Shown here one piece after another: positions 19,394 to 28,310 of a DNA stretch of 64,000 bases (position 1 is its first letter; each line of letters begins with the position of its first letter). Origin of the DNA: Alkalimarinus sediminis (lineage in GTDB: Bacteria; Pseudomonadota; Gammaproteobacteria; Pseudomonadales; Oleiphilaceae); NCBI RefSeq assembly GCF_026427595.1, contig NZ_CP101527.1:1187001-1251000 (forward strand), read 5' to 3'. A program made the position numbers and the translations under genes. The notes beneath the pieces are model-generated. The model saw only the letters and a list, made by a program, of their open reading frames with translations, was not told the DNA's origin and did not search any database.

Positions 19394-19536
19394 TAAATGG
19401 GTTTATGTCCATATAAAATGAATCGGCAAAAGTAAAATTCTCCAATAATCCGCTCGGTTGTCAAGATAATAAACCGCTTGAGCCATCAACCCCTCTCTGA
19501 GTTTGATCGCAACGGGGCTAAAGCCGACCTAAATTA

Positions 19537-20334
19537 TTAAAAGAAAGCGTATTTTACACCAATTATTAATAAAATACTGGCAAGAGCAGGCTGTAGTACC
19601 TTATCTGGCAGTCTTTTGCCTAACATAGTGCCGATATGGATTGCTGGGAGCGAGCCAATCAATAGGCTAAATAGCAGCACGAAGTCGACATTCCCAAGGG
19701 ATAAGTGGCCAAGACCTGCGATGAGAGTAAGAGGCACTGCGTGAGCTATGTCGGTGCCAATAACTTTAATAGGGCTAAGGTGAGGGTAAAGCACTAACAA
19801 GATAGCCGCACCAAATGCCCCTGCACCAACTGATGAAAGTGTCACGCAGACTCCTAGTAGCACGCCCATTACAGTCGTTAGGGAATTTCGATGCTTAGCC
19901 ATAAATGAATCACCTTCATGTTTGGTATGGCTCAGTGCCTGCAATCGTTTCTTAAATAATAAAACCACAGATGTGAGAATGAGCATGGCGCCAAGCGTTG
20001 TTACCAATACATGGGAGTAGCTATCAGCGTCCTCGAAGAAAACGTTTAATAAAATGACGGTGATGATGGATGCCGGGATACTCCCTCTCGCGAGTCTAAA
20101 GACTACATCCCATTGAATAGTTGATTGACGTTGATGGGAAAATACGCCGCCGGCTTTGGTTATTGCGGCGTAGAATAGATCTGTGCCGATGGCTATATGA
20201 GTTGGAAAGCCAAATAGCAATAAAAGAGGCGTCATCAAAGACCCGCCCCCAACACCGGTAATGCCGACAGCCAAGCCAACGCCTGCACCGGCTAAAATGT
20301 ACATTATTGTATGAATTTCGAACAGTGTTTCCAT
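19537..20334 (-). CDS. TSUP family (TauE/SafE) sulfite/sulfur-anion permease
   Basis: A 265-aa polytopic membrane protein with about eight hydrophobic segments in two repeated halves. Each half carries the glycine-rich family signature: GAGVGLAVGITGVGGGSLMTPLLL near the N-terminus, and a second copy (GVCVTLSSVGAGAFGAAILLVLYPH) at mid-protein. TSUP proteins move sulfite, sulfonates, sulfate or related anions across the inner membrane. It is divergent from cysB with 150 bp between the starts, and cysH is close by. This supports a sulfur role, as uptake or export, under CysB control. The exact substrate and direction cannot be read from the sequence. Confidence 0.85.
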   Translation of the reverse strand: METLFEIHTIMYILAGAGVGLAVGITGVGGGSLMTPLLLLFGFPTHIAIGTDLFYAAITKAGGVFSHQRQSTIQWDVVFRLARGSIPASIITVILLNVFFEDADSYSHVLVTTLGAMLILTSVVLLFKKRLQALSHTKHEGDSFMAKHRNSLTTVMGVLLGVCVTLSSVGAGAFGAAILLVLYPHLSPIKVIGTDIAHAVPLTLIAGLGHLSLGNVDFVLLFSLLIGSLPAIHIGTMLGKRLPDKVLQPALASILLIIGVKYAFF

Positions 20335-20415
20335 AAAATTGGTCTACACTACCTTTATTAAAGGAACAAACAATCAGAATTAGCCAATTTATAGAGTTTG
20401 ATCTATTCTGAAAAG

Positions 20416-20441
20416 GAATATTTGTTTATATTTTTATTCCA
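20416..20441. promoter_or_regulatory. inverted repeat in the TSUP-cysB divergent region
   Basis: GGAATA-N14-TATTCC is a perfect 6-bp inverted repeat in a very A+T-rich stretch, 47-72 bp before the cysB start and about 80 bp before the TSUP start. Its position suggests a LysR-family (CysB) operator shared by both genes. Binding by CysB is inference. Confidence 0.4.
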
Positions 20442-20451
20442 ATTTGTTTAG

Positions 20452-21465
<1,014 letters not shown>

Positions 21466-21489
21466 GTGTTCTTCGAATAAATATAGGAT

Positions 21490-21560
21490 GCGCTTGCGCA
21501 CCGAAGCTTTAAATACCCAATTGTGTTCTTGATCGTAGAAGTTTTATGGTGCGCAGCGAA
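21490..21560. repeat. inverted TGCGCACC repeat between cysB and cysH
   Basis: The 8-bp word TGCGCACC near 21498 is repeated inverted as GGTGCGCA near 21549. A smaller GCGC-TT-GCGC hairpin lies inside the first arm. The arrangement resembles a long-loop stem or a small REP-like element, but only one copy was noticed. Confidence 0.35.
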
Positions 21561-21565
21561 CTCAA

Positions 21566-21597
21566 TAGTAAGATGAGCTCAATCACTCATCTTACTA
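21566..21597. terminator. bidirectional-type hairpin between cysB and cysH
   Basis: TAGTAAGATGAG pairs perfectly with CTCATCTTACTA (12 bp) around an 8-nt loop. It lies between convergent genes, 100 bp after the cysB stop and 28 bp from the cysH stop. An AATTTGTT tail follows on the plus strand. Confidence 0.7.
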
Positions 21598-21625
21598 ATT
21601 TGTTAGTGAAGTCAGGGGTAGATAC

Positions 21626-22354
21626 CTACTTTTCAATATTCCCCACATGCAAACCACACTCTTTTTGAGTTGCTTCTTCCCACCACCAACGACCTTCTCG
21701 CTCATGTTGGTTTGGTAAAACAGGGCGGGTACATGGCTCGCAGCCAATACTGATGTAACCTTGTTCATGGAGCTCATTGTACGGTACTTCAGACATTCTG
21801 ATATAGTTCCAGACTTCTTCAGATGTCCAGTTTGCAAGTGGGTTGAACTTAATCAAGCGTTTGTCTTCTGTTGAGAAGGCCTCATCCACTTCAACCACCG
21901 CAACATTTGAGCGGGTTCCTGGGCTTTGGTCTTTACGCTGACCTGTTATCCACGCGTCTACCGTTGCCAGTTTTCTTCTTAATGGTTCAATTTTTCTTAT
22001 GCCACAGCACTCAGCATGACCGTCTTCATAAAAACTAAAGAGCCCTTTTTCTTTGGTGAGTTCTTGTAGTTTATCAGGCTGAGGAGACATGGTTTCGATA
22101 TCTATTTTATAGTGCTTCCGAACTTTGTCGATGAAGCGATAGGTCTCAGGGTGCAGTCTGCCAGTATCTAATGAAAACACTTGTAGTGGGTTTGCTAGTT
22201 TATGGGCTAACTCTATTAATACAACGTCCTCAGAGCCGCTAAACGATATAGCAATATTGTTGAAGTTAGATAGTGCGAACTTAAGTATCTCTCTCGGGGA
22301 CTTGGTGCTTAGCTCTGCATTAAGTGCTTCAATGTCGTGATTAAATTGGGTCAT
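21626..22354 (-). CDS. cysH: assimilatory adenylyl-sulfate (APS) reductase, Fe-S type CysH
   Basis: A 242-aa enzyme of the PAPS/APS reductase family that reduces activated sulfate to sulfite with thioredoxin. The PP-loop substrate site is seen as SFSGSEDVV, then [11 protein letters not shown] and the [13 protein letters not shown] arginine loop. It has the paired cysteines CC (ECCGIRK) and CxxC (GCEPCTRP), which bind a [4Fe-4S] cluster, plus the C-terminal catalytic ECGLH. The cluster cysteines are typical of APS reductases such as that of Pseudomonas, and are absent from the PAPS-specific E. coli enzyme. Sulfate assimilation here therefore probably bypasses APS kinase. The gene is convergent with cysB and shares a spacer hairpin with it. 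Confidence 0.93.
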   Translation of the reverse strand: MTQFNHDIEALNAELSTKSPREILKFALSNFNNIAISFSGSEDVVLIELAHKLANPLQVFSLDTGRLHPETYRFIDKVRKHYKIDIETMSPQPDKLQELTKEKGLFSFYEDGHAECCGIRKIEPLRRKLATVDAWITGQRKDQSPGTRSNVAVVEVDEAFSTEDKRLIKFNPLANWTSEEVWNYIRMSEVPYNELHEQGYISIGCEPCTRPVLPNQHEREGRWWWEEATQKECGLHVGNIEK

Positions 22355-22618
22355 TTTGGCTCTCGGTGTTGTAAATTAATTATCTGATAGAGGTAGCTGT
22401 GTACCCCCATCGTTGTCGCGTTGTTTATTATGAATAATTAAGAGCTTAGCAGATAGTTTGTTAGTAAAAAAAAGAATAAAAAAGCATAAATTAATACCCT
22501 AAAGCAATGTTGGACTATTGTCTGTTGTTAATGAAGGCTTGCCACTCAACATAATTTCTATATTATTGTCGCTTTAAAACGCACTTAAATTATCTACAAG
22601 TAACAATTGGAGTCTATC

Positions 22619-23230
22619 GTGGAACTGGCTTGCCTTGATTTAGAAGGGGTGTTGATCCCTGAGATTTGGATCGCTTTTGCAGAAAAAACCGGTATTGAAG
22701 AGTTAAAGGCAACAACTCGCGATATTCCAGATTATGATGTGTTGATGAAACAGCGTCTTAGAATTCTAGATGAGCATGGCTATGGTTTGCCTGCTATTCA
22801 AGAAGTGATTGGTGAGCTAGACCCAATTCCTGGCGCAAAAGAATTTTTAGACTGGTTACGCACTAAGTATCAGGTTGTGATTCTGTCTGATACGTTCTAC
22901 GAGTTTGCAATGCCGCTAATGGCAAAGCTTGGTTTTCCTGCATTGCTCTGCCACAAGCTAGAAGTAAATGAAGAGGGTAGAATTACTAATTACCTATTAA
23001 GGCAGCGTGACCCTAAGCGTCAATCAGTAAGAGCATTTCAGCTGCTTAATTATCGTGTAGTAGCCGCAGGTGACTCTTATAATGACACCACTATGCTAAA
23101 ACAGGCTGAAGCAGGCATTTTGTTTAAATCTCCGCAAAATGTAATCGATGAATTTCCGCAGTTCCCAGCTGTTCACGAGTACGAAGAGTTAAAAGCAGAA
23201 TTCATTAAGGCAAGTCTGGTTCATAACTAG
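22619..23230 (+). CDS. thrH: bifunctional phosphoserine phosphatase/homoserine phosphotransferase ThrH
   Basis: A 203-aa HAD-superfamily enzyme. The aspartate nucleophile motif is at the N-terminus (ACLDLEGVL), with LSDTFYEFA and the late GDSYNDTTML motif completing the active site. It agrees closely, from memory, with Pseudomonas ThrH, which dephosphorylates phosphoserine and can transfer the phosphate to homoserine. The frame extends to a TTG at 22607, but GTG 22619 gives the family start (M-ELACLDLEG) and has GGAG six bases upstream. It is convergent with pabB, with a 14-bp hairpin between them. The 264-bp gap before it is A+T-rich and should contain the promoters of both thrH and cysH. 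Confidence 0.92.
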   Translation: MELACLDLEGVLIPEIWIAFAEKTGIEELKATTRDIPDYDVLMKQRLRILDEHGYGLPAIQEVIGELDPIPGAKEFLDWLRTKYQVVILSDTFYEFAMPLMAKLGFPALLCHKLEVNEEGRITNYLLRQRDPKRQSVRAFQLLNYRVVAAGDSYNDTTMLKQAEAGILFKSPQNVIDEFPQFPAVHEYEELKAEFIKASLVHN

Positions 23231-23243
23231 AACATACGCTTAG

Positions 23244-23272
23244 TTGAATAGGTTGCTCAGCAACCTATTCAA
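23244..23272. terminator. bidirectional hairpin between thrH and pabB
   Basis: A perfect 14-bp inverted repeat (TTGAATAGGTTGCT and its complement) is separated by a single base, 13 bp after the thrH stop. It serves the convergent thrH and pabB ends. The T tract is short. Confidence 0.65.
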
Positions 23273-23280
23273 TCTATTCT

Positions 23281-23310
23281 TTACCACTTACCACTTACCA
23301 CTTACCACTT
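23281..23310. repeat. TTACCAC heptamer repeated four times
   Basis: Four perfect copies of the 7-bp unit TTACCAC, plus two further bases, span the pabB stop codon. The last unit supplies the pabB stop (TTA on the plus strand) and its final two codons (Lys-Trp). Confidence 0.9.
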
Positions 23311-24708
23311 CAACCCACTCATTTTCTCTAGTTCATCCATCAAGTTTTTAACTTTGGTAATGGATTCTTGATATTCATCTTCGCAGTTAGAGTCTGCAAC
23401 AATTCCACCGCCTCCCCAGCAATAGATTTTACTATCTTTGCACAGTAATGTTCGTATGCAAATGTTGCTATCCATATTTCCGTCATAGCCTGCATAGAAT
23501 ATAGAACCGCAATAAACTCCTCTTCGTGTTTTCTCTAGTTGCTCGATGATTTCCATTGCTCGGATTTTAGGGGCTCCGGTAATTGAACCTCCGGGAAACG
23601 CCTGCCTAAAAACATCTATAGAGGTTGTTTGCTCTGTTTTTTCGCCTGTTATGGTGCTAACTAGATGGTGGACGTTGGGGTAGGTCTCAACTTCAAATAT
23701 CTTCGGTACTTTTACACTGCCTGGGGTGCAACTCTTATTTAAGTCATTCCTCAACAAGTCAACAATCATTAAATTTTCAGCTCTATCCTTCTTGCTTTTA
23801 TTCAGTGTGGAGATAAGGCCTTTATCATCCTCGTCAGAAGCGCCCCTTTTTATGGTGCCTTTGATGGGTTTTGTTTCTATTTTGTTGCCATCTACGCTTA
23901 TAAACTGCTCTGGTGATAACGAGATAACTTGATGGTCAATAAATTCCAAATAACCTGAATAGGGGGTGTTTAACTTGTTCTTTAAATGTGAAAAAGCCAA
24001 ATGACTCTCACCGTGATACTGAGCTTGATGTCTATGAGTTAAGTTTATCTGATAGCAATCTCCCTCTTCTATATAGCCTCTAACCCGGTTAAATGCAGCG
24101 TGATAGTTATTTTTTGTAGTGTCTGATGAAAAAGAAGCGGTTAGTTGAAAGTCTTGTTGTTTAGTGCAGGAAGAGTGTAAGGCTGACAACGCTTTAGTTC
24201 TTTGCTCCTCTGTGCAATATGGGCCAAAAGCTAAATAGCTTATCTCGTTTTGGTTATCATTTATTAGATTCCAGTGATAAAGACCTCCACATAGATCAGG
24301 CAACTCCATATCATCTATCGTGTTATTGGGGAGTCTCTCCAGTTGTTTGCTGTAGTCGTAACTAGCGTAACCAATAAAGCCAAACACAAACGGTAGGGCG
24401 GGGGTGTTCAAATTAGCTGAGTCAACTGTGTAATCAACCCTTGTCTCTTTAAGATGACTATTAAGCCATTCAAGGGCATCTTGATGAGCTGACAATGGTC
24501 TTTTGTTGGGGGTCGAAATTACTAACTTACCTCGTTGCTCGGTCAGAATGGCCGAAGGTGACGCTGAGAGAATGTCATAATTAAACTGTTCACTTGAAGC
24601 CCCCCATTTTCCGGAGAGGCAGACGGGATTTCCTAGGCTTGAAATGCGCTCTAGTGCCGTCTTGGTGGTAATAAACTTATTCAGCTGTACAAGGTTTATA
24701 TTAGGCAT
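23302..24708 (-). CDS. pabB: aminodeoxychorismate synthase component I
   Basis: A 468-aa chorismate-binding enzyme making 4-amino-4-deoxychorismate for folate, together with a PabA/TrpG glutaminase not found in this window. The C-terminal chorismate domain is clear: GDCYQINLTHR, ETKPIKGTIKRG, DLLRNDLNK, the PGGSITGAPKIRAMEIIE signature and YCGSIFYAGYDG. The replacement of the anthranilate-synthase PIAGT-type lysine region by PIKGTIKRG, which contains the PabB lysine, separates it from TrpE. The N-terminal half is weakly conserved, as is usual. The last residues, Leu-Lys-Trp-stop, lie inside a 7-bp tandem repeat, so the C-terminus may vary between strains. Confidence 0.92.
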   Translation of the reverse strand: MPNINLVQLNKFITTKTALERISSLGNPVCLSGKWGASSEQFNYDILSASPSAILTEQRGKLVISTPNKRPLSAHQDALEWLNSHLKETRVDYTVDSANLNTPALPFVFGFIGYASYDYSKQLERLPNNTIDDMELPDLCGGLYHWNLINDNQNEISYLAFGPYCTEEQRTKALSALHSSCTKQQDFQLTASFSSDTTKNNYHAAFNRVRGYIEEGDCYQINLTHRHQAQYHGESHLAFSHLKNKLNTPYSGYLEFIDHQVISLSPEQFISVDGNKIETKPIKGTIKRGASDEDDKGLISTLNKSKKDRAENLMIVDLLRNDLNKSCTPGSVKVPKIFEVETYPNVHHLVSTITGEKTEQTTSIDVFRQAFPGGSITGAPKIRAMEIIEQLEKTRRGVYCGSIFYAGYDGNMDSNICIRTLLCKDSKIYCWGGGGIVADSNCEDEYQESITKVKNLMDELEKMSGLKW

Positions 24709-24910
24709 GTTAAATAGACATAAGTCGATTTTAAGTAGGGCGGGTATTTTATATGACTAGAACTGATTCTTATACCCAAAGTTATGTTACTCAAAACCGC
24801 TTTCGCGTCGACCTATACACAAAATTGAAGTTAAGCCCTTTAAGTCATTGATTAAATGTTTCAGAATATGGATATCCACTCATAATAATTTTTAGAAAGA
24901 GGTTGAAAAT

Positions 24911-25456
24911 ATGAAGGCAAAGACGGGTATTTTTGCTGTGGCACTCTTGGTTTTAGGGAGTTTTTTGTCTCAGGTTTCGTCTGCTGCGGATACAGGGAAG
25001 AGTAACCTTGATGCGTTTTCACATAAAAAAGCAAAAGATCAGCTTATGTATTTGATGGCTGTCTCTGCTGACAGAGCTCAAGATAGAATTAAAGACGGGA
25101 TTGTTTTTACCCCTTATGCAGCTGTATTTAAGCCCAACGGTGAAATTAAGTATATAGAATTAGGTGAGAAGCGGTTTGACCAGTCAGTTGCTATTGCGAT
25201 ACTGCACCGTTCATTAAGGGCGTTGGCAGAGGCTAAAAAAATTGCAACGAGTGCCGTGTATTACACTATAGAGGCACAGGCTGAAGATGGGACCAGTAAT
25301 AGGGTGCTGATAGCAGAGTTGGAGCATGCTATGGGGCTTTCTTTAATCAATGCTACACCGTATAAAAATGTTGATGGTAAAGTTTTATTTGGCCAAAGTG
25401 TTGAGCGCAGCCATGAACCAAAAGTTATGTATGATGAGCCACCGAAGGCGGAGTAG
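24911..25456 (+). CDS. small exported protein of unknown function
   Basis: The family is not recognised. The 181-aa product starts with a signal peptide (MKAKTGIFAVALLVLGSFL, cleavage probably after VSSA). The mature part (about 155 aa) has mixed alpha/beta character: helical KKAKDQLMYLMAVSADRAQDRIKDG, a strand region FTPYAAVFKPNGEIKYIELG, helix AIAILHRSLRALAEAKKI, and strands AVYYTIEAQAEDGTSNRVLIAEL. Two strands end in short polar turns, much like small periplasmic alpha/beta-barrel folds, but that is speculative. No cysteine is present in the mature protein. ATG 24911 has AGAGG upstream. It is the first gene of the envelope-protein island and lies 207 bp before the first tandem copy; no shared motif links it to those copies. 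Confidence 0.75.
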   Translation: MKAKTGIFAVALLVLGSFLSQVSSAADTGKSNLDAFSHKKAKDQLMYLMAVSADRAQDRIKDGIVFTPYAAVFKPNGEIKYIELGEKRFDQSVAIAILHRSLRALAEAKKIATSAVYYTIEAQAEDGTSNRVLIAELEHAMGLSLINATPYKNVDGKVLFGQSVERSHEPKVMYDEPPKAE

Positions 25457-25518
25457 GCCAGTTAATACAATTGTTAAATGTGACAAGGTGTAAAATCTTA
25501 TTTTGGCGTGTAAATCGA

Positions 25519-25561
25519 TGTGAAATAGGTCACGGAAAATTACTATCTGTCATCTTAGACT
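25519..25561 (+). promoter_or_regulatory. CRP/Vfr-type site with class II promoter, tandem copy 1
   Basis: TGTGA-AATAGG-TCACG (25519-25534) is an almost perfect CRP-family palindrome. A -10 element TAGACT begins at 25556. With transcription assumed to start 7 bp after the -10 box, at about 25568, the site is centred at -41.5, the class II activation position. The same spacing is found before copies 2 and 3. Confidence 0.72.
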
Positions 25562-25567
25562 GATCTC

Positions 25568-25618
25568 ACTAGCGAGTTGGTTCGCAAAAAAAAATGTTCT
25601 TCCGAAGAGCTTGCTAGT
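25568..25618 (+). promoter_or_regulatory. 5'-leader stem-loop of tandem copy 1
   Basis: ACTAGCGAG (25568-25576) pairs with CTTGCTAGT (25610-25618), 9 bp with one G:U. The enclosed region carries a run of nine A residues and a GTTCTTCCGAAGAGC palindrome. The inferred +1 falls on the first base of the stem, so the mRNA would begin with a hairpin that may stabilise it. Confidence 0.5.
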
Positions 25619-25663
25619 TAATAGCAACACAAAACAATAATACCTCAAGGAGACAACAATAAA

Positions 25664-26560
25664 ATGAAAGGCTTGAATAAAATTGCTTTAGTAACCGCTA
25701 TATCTGCTGCATCTTTCGGTGCAAACGCTGAGCTTAAATCACTAGACGACAGCGCAATGGGTGAGCTAACGGGTCAAGCGGGTATCACTATCGAGCTTGA
25801 AACCAAAGTAGACATCGGTTCTGTTGTATACACTGATACTGCAAGTGCTGCAGGTTCAACTAACATGATCGGTGGCGGTAGCTTGGCAATGAACGGTATC
25901 TCTATCGGTGGTAGAGGTGGTAGTAAGTTAGACGATCTTCAGATCGATATCGATCTTGCAGACGACGGTGATGCAATCATCGACGTACACTCTCAGTCTG
26001 GTGTTCCGATCGATTTCGGAATTACTATGGCTTCTGCTAGCTTGCAGGGTTCAGGTACTGTTACTGCTGCTAACTCTACTTTGCTTGCATCTAACATCAA
26101 CATCGAAGGTGACCTATACAAGTTAGGAATCCAGGTTGATACAGCAACTGACGTATTGGGTATTACTGCAGCATTTACTGTAACTGACTTTGATGTTGAC
26201 GTTGACTTCTTGTCTTTGGGTATCCAGAACTTAACAATCTCTAGCGATAACTCAAACACTTGTGGTGCGGGTGACGTAGCTTGTCAAACAGCTCAAGGTA
26301 TTTCAGCAGGTATCAACAGCGCGATTGCTACTGGTCCTCTAGCGGGTTCAAGCTACGGAAACGCAGCAGTTGCAATCATGACTGTTGGTAAAGGTGTTTC
26401 AGGTGTAACTGGAAGCACTCAAGAAGGTTTGGCAATGGGCATCGAGTACTTCGAAGCTGATATCGACATGGGCGTTACTTTAGGTGGCGTTTCAATCGGT
26501 ACTGTTGCGATCAACGACCTTGTGATCACGGGTACTGAAATGTTGGTATACGGTCACTAA
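25664..26560 (+). CDS. FilA/DUF6160-like exported protein, tandem copy 1
   Basis: A 298-aa exported protein. Its signal peptide is MKGLNKIALVTAISAASFGANA and the mature N-terminus reads AELKSLDDSAMGELTGQAGI. The TGQAGI block is the hallmark I associate with FilA-type/DUF6160 secreted proteins of gammaproteobacteria; this family call is from memory and function is not established. The rest is Gly/Ala/Ser/Thr-rich with repeated short hydrophobic strands (LDDLQIDIDLADDGDAIIDV, FDVDVDFLSLGIQNLTIS), as expected for a beta-rich surface or filament protein. It has one cysteine pair (CGAGDVAC). Codons are of the high-expression type (ATC, GAC, AAC, GGT). AAGGAG is 11 bp before the ATG, 5 bp farther than in copies 2 and 3. 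The terminator follows at once. Confidence 0.85.
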   Translation: MKGLNKIALVTAISAASFGANAELKSLDDSAMGELTGQAGITIELETKVDIGSVVYTDTASAAGSTNMIGGGSLAMNGISIGGRGGSKLDDLQIDIDLADDGDAIIDVHSQSGVPIDFGITMASASLQGSGTVTAANSTLLASNINIEGDLYKLGIQVDTATDVLGITAAFTVTDFDVDVDFLSLGIQNLTISSDNSNTCGAGDVACQTAQGISAGINSAIATGPLAGSSYGNAAVAIMTVGKGVSGVTGSTQEGLAMGIEYFEADIDMGVTLGGVSIGTVAINDLVITGTEMLVYGH

Positions 26561-26600
26561 GATCGAGTCAACATTTAAGAGCTCACGCTCTTCTAAGAAG

Positions 26601-26626
26601 CCACCCTTTATGGGTGGTTTTTTTTT
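26601..26626 (+). terminator. terminator of tandem copy 1
   Basis: CCACCC/GGGTGG stem with a 5-nt loop and nine T residues. The same element follows copies 2 and 3. Confidence 0.92.
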
Positions 26627-26679
26627 GCCAGCTCATATTTTTTTAAGGCAGTTGGTAGTTCTAAAGTTGTTATTGGCGG

Positions 26680-26763
26680 ATGGTGTAATGGTGTAATGGT
26701 GTAATGGTGTAATGGTGCAGTGATGTAATGGTGCAGTGATGTAATGGTGCAGTGGTGCAGTGT
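26680..26763. repeat. 8-bp minisatellite (TGGTGTAA/TGGTGCAG) after copy 1
   Basis: About ten tandem units of 8-9 bp, with variants TGGTGTAA, TGGTGCAG and TGATGTAA, fill the centre of the 414-bp spacer between copies 1 and 2. The rest of that spacer is the copy-1 terminator and the copy-2 promoter. Minus-strand frames through it give only His/Thr/Pro repeats and are not genes. Confidence 0.9.
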
Positions 26764-26838
26764 TGGGTTAGGGGGGGTAACGTCCATGTTACTGCCAATA
26801 AATATAAAGTATTTGCTTGTTGTGAAAGTGTAACAAGT

Positions 26839-26881
26839 TGTGACTGCATTCACGGAATAATAAAACTGGCCGACCTAGAAT
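26839..26881 (+). promoter_or_regulatory. CRP/Vfr-type site with class II promoter, tandem copy 2
   Basis: TGTGA-CTGCAT-TCACG (26839-26854) is followed 37 bp from its first base by the -10 element TAGAAT (26876-26881). The palindrome and spacing match copy 1 although the six central bases differ, which supports a functional site. A small hairpin CGATAA/TTATCG follows in the leader. Confidence 0.72.
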
Positions 26882-26974
26882 GAACTCACTGATTAGTTAT
26901 GTCGATAAAGCAAATCTGTTATCGCCTGACTCATTAGAAAATAACAAAACAAAAAATCTCTCAAGGAGAATAAA

Positions 26975-27871
26975 ATGAAAGGCCTGAATAAAATTGCTTT
27001 AGTAACCGCTATATCTGCTGCATCTTTCGGTGCAAACGCTGAGCTTAAATCACTAGACGACAGCGCAATGGGTGAGCTAACGGGTCAAGCGGGTATCACT
27101 ATCGAGCTTGAAACCAAAGTAGACATCGGTTCTGTTGTATACACTGATACTGCAAGTGCTGCAGGTTCAACTAACATGATCGGTGGCGGTAGCTTGGCAA
27201 TGAACGGTATCTCTATCGGTGGTAGAGGTGGTAGTAAGTTAGACGATCTTCAGATCGATATCGATCTTGCAGACGACGGTGATGCAATCATCGACGTACA
27301 CTCTCAGTCTGGTGTTCCGATCGATTTCGGAATTACTATGGCTTCTGCTAGCTTGCAGGGTTCAGGTACTGTTACTGCTGCTAACTCTACTTTGCTTGCA
27401 TCTAACATCAACATCGAAGGTGACCTATACAAGTTAGGAATCCAGGTTGATACAGCAACTGACGTATTGGGTATTACTGCAGCATTTACTGTAACTGACT
27501 TTGATGTTGACGTTGACTTCTTGTCTTTGGGTATCCAGAACTTAACAATCTCTAGCGATAACTCAAACACTTGTGGTGCGGGTGACGTAGCTTGTCAAAC
27601 AGCTCAAGGTATTTCAGCAGGTATCAACAGCGAGATTGCTACTGGTCCTCTAGCGGGTTCAAGCTACGGAAACGCAGCAGTTGCAATCATGACTGTTGGT
27701 AAAGGTGTTTCAGGTGTAACTGGAAGCACTCAAGAAGGTTTGGCAATGGGCATCGAGTACTTCGAAGCTGATATCGACATGGGCGTTACTTTAGGTGGCG
27801 TTTCAATCGGTACTGTTGCGATCAACGACCTTGTGATCACGGGTACTGAAATGTTGGTATACGGTCACTAA
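26975..27871 (+). CDS. FilA/DUF6160-like exported protein, tandem copy 2
   Basis: This 298-aa paralogue differs from copy 1 by one residue (INSEIATG instead of INSAIATG). Only about two nucleotide differences were seen over the coding region, so the duplication is very recent or the copies are kept alike by gene conversion. Signal peptide, TGQAGI block, beta-rich body and the single cysteine pair are as in copy 1. AAGGAG lies six bases before the ATG, a better spacing than in copy 1, so translation may be stronger. It has its own activator site, -10 element and terminator, and is therefore an independent transcription unit rather than part of an operon. Function is unknown; a major exported or surface structural protein is the best guess. 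Confidence 0.85.
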   Translation: MKGLNKIALVTAISAASFGANAELKSLDDSAMGELTGQAGITIELETKVDIGSVVYTDTASAAGSTNMIGGGSLAMNGISIGGRGGSKLDDLQIDIDLADDGDAIIDVHSQSGVPIDFGITMASASLQGSGTVTAANSTLLASNINIEGDLYKLGIQVDTATDVLGITAAFTVTDFDVDVDFLSLGIQNLTISSDNSNTCGAGDVACQTAQGISAGINSEIATGPLAGSSYGNAAVAIMTVGKGVSGVTGSTQEGLAMGIEYFEADIDMGVTLGGVSIGTVAINDLVITGTEMLVYGH

Positions 27872-27911
27872 GATCGAGTCAACATTTAAGAGCTCACGCT
27901 CTTCTAAGAAG

Positions 27912-27937
27912 CCACCCTTTATGGGTGGTTTTTTTTT
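27912..27937 (+). terminator. terminator of tandem copy 2
   Basis: Stem and loop identical to the copy 1 terminator (CCACCC/GGGTGG), followed by nine T residues. Confidence 0.92.
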
Positions 27938-28000
27938 GCCATCTCATATTGTTTTTTAAAGCTGTTGGTAGTTCTAAAGTTGTTATTGGCGGATGGGGGC

Positions 28001-28092
28001 GTGGTGTAGTGATGTAGTGGTGTAGTGGTGTAATGGTGTAGTGGTGTAATGGTGTAATGGTGTAATGGTGTAATGGTGTAGTGGTGCAGTGT
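28001..28092. repeat. 8-bp minisatellite (TGGTGTAG/TGGTGTAA) after copy 2
   Basis: About eleven units of the same satellite as after copy 1, but in a different order and slightly longer. The two spacers are otherwise nearly identical, so the satellite is the variable part of the duplicated unit (1311 bp versus 1336 bp from start to start). Confidence 0.9.
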
Positions 28093-28174
28093 TGGGTTAG
28101 GGGGTGAGGAGTGTAACGTCCATGTTACTGCCAATAAATATAAAGTATTTGCTTGTTGTGAAAGTGTAACAAGT

Positions 28175-28217
28175 TGTGACTGCATTCACGGAATAATAAA
28201 ACTGGCCGACCTAGAAT
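28175..28217 (+). promoter_or_regulatory. CRP/Vfr-type site with class II promoter, tandem copy 3
   Basis: TGTGA-CTGCAT-TCACG (28175-28190) and TAGAAT (28212-28217), identical to copy 2 in sequence and spacing. Confidence 0.72.
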
Positions 28218-28310
28218 GAACTCACTGATTAGTTATGTCGATAAAGCAAACCTGCAATCGTCTGACTCATTAGAAAATAACAAAACAAAAAATCTCTCAA
28301 GGAGAATAAA

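Noticed and set aside
25993-27570. Identical 88-aa minus-strand frames inside tandem copies
   Set aside because: They recur only because the coding strand is duplicated; no independent start signals.
26680-28092. Regular repeats considered as a CRISPR array
   Set aside because: Units are 8-9 bp, contiguous and without spacers; no cas gene is in the window.
26608-28185. Minus-strand frames rich in His-Tyr-Thr-Pro repeats (HHYTITPL type) between the tandem copies
   Set aside because: They are translations of the 8-bp minisatellite and have no ribosome site or family match.
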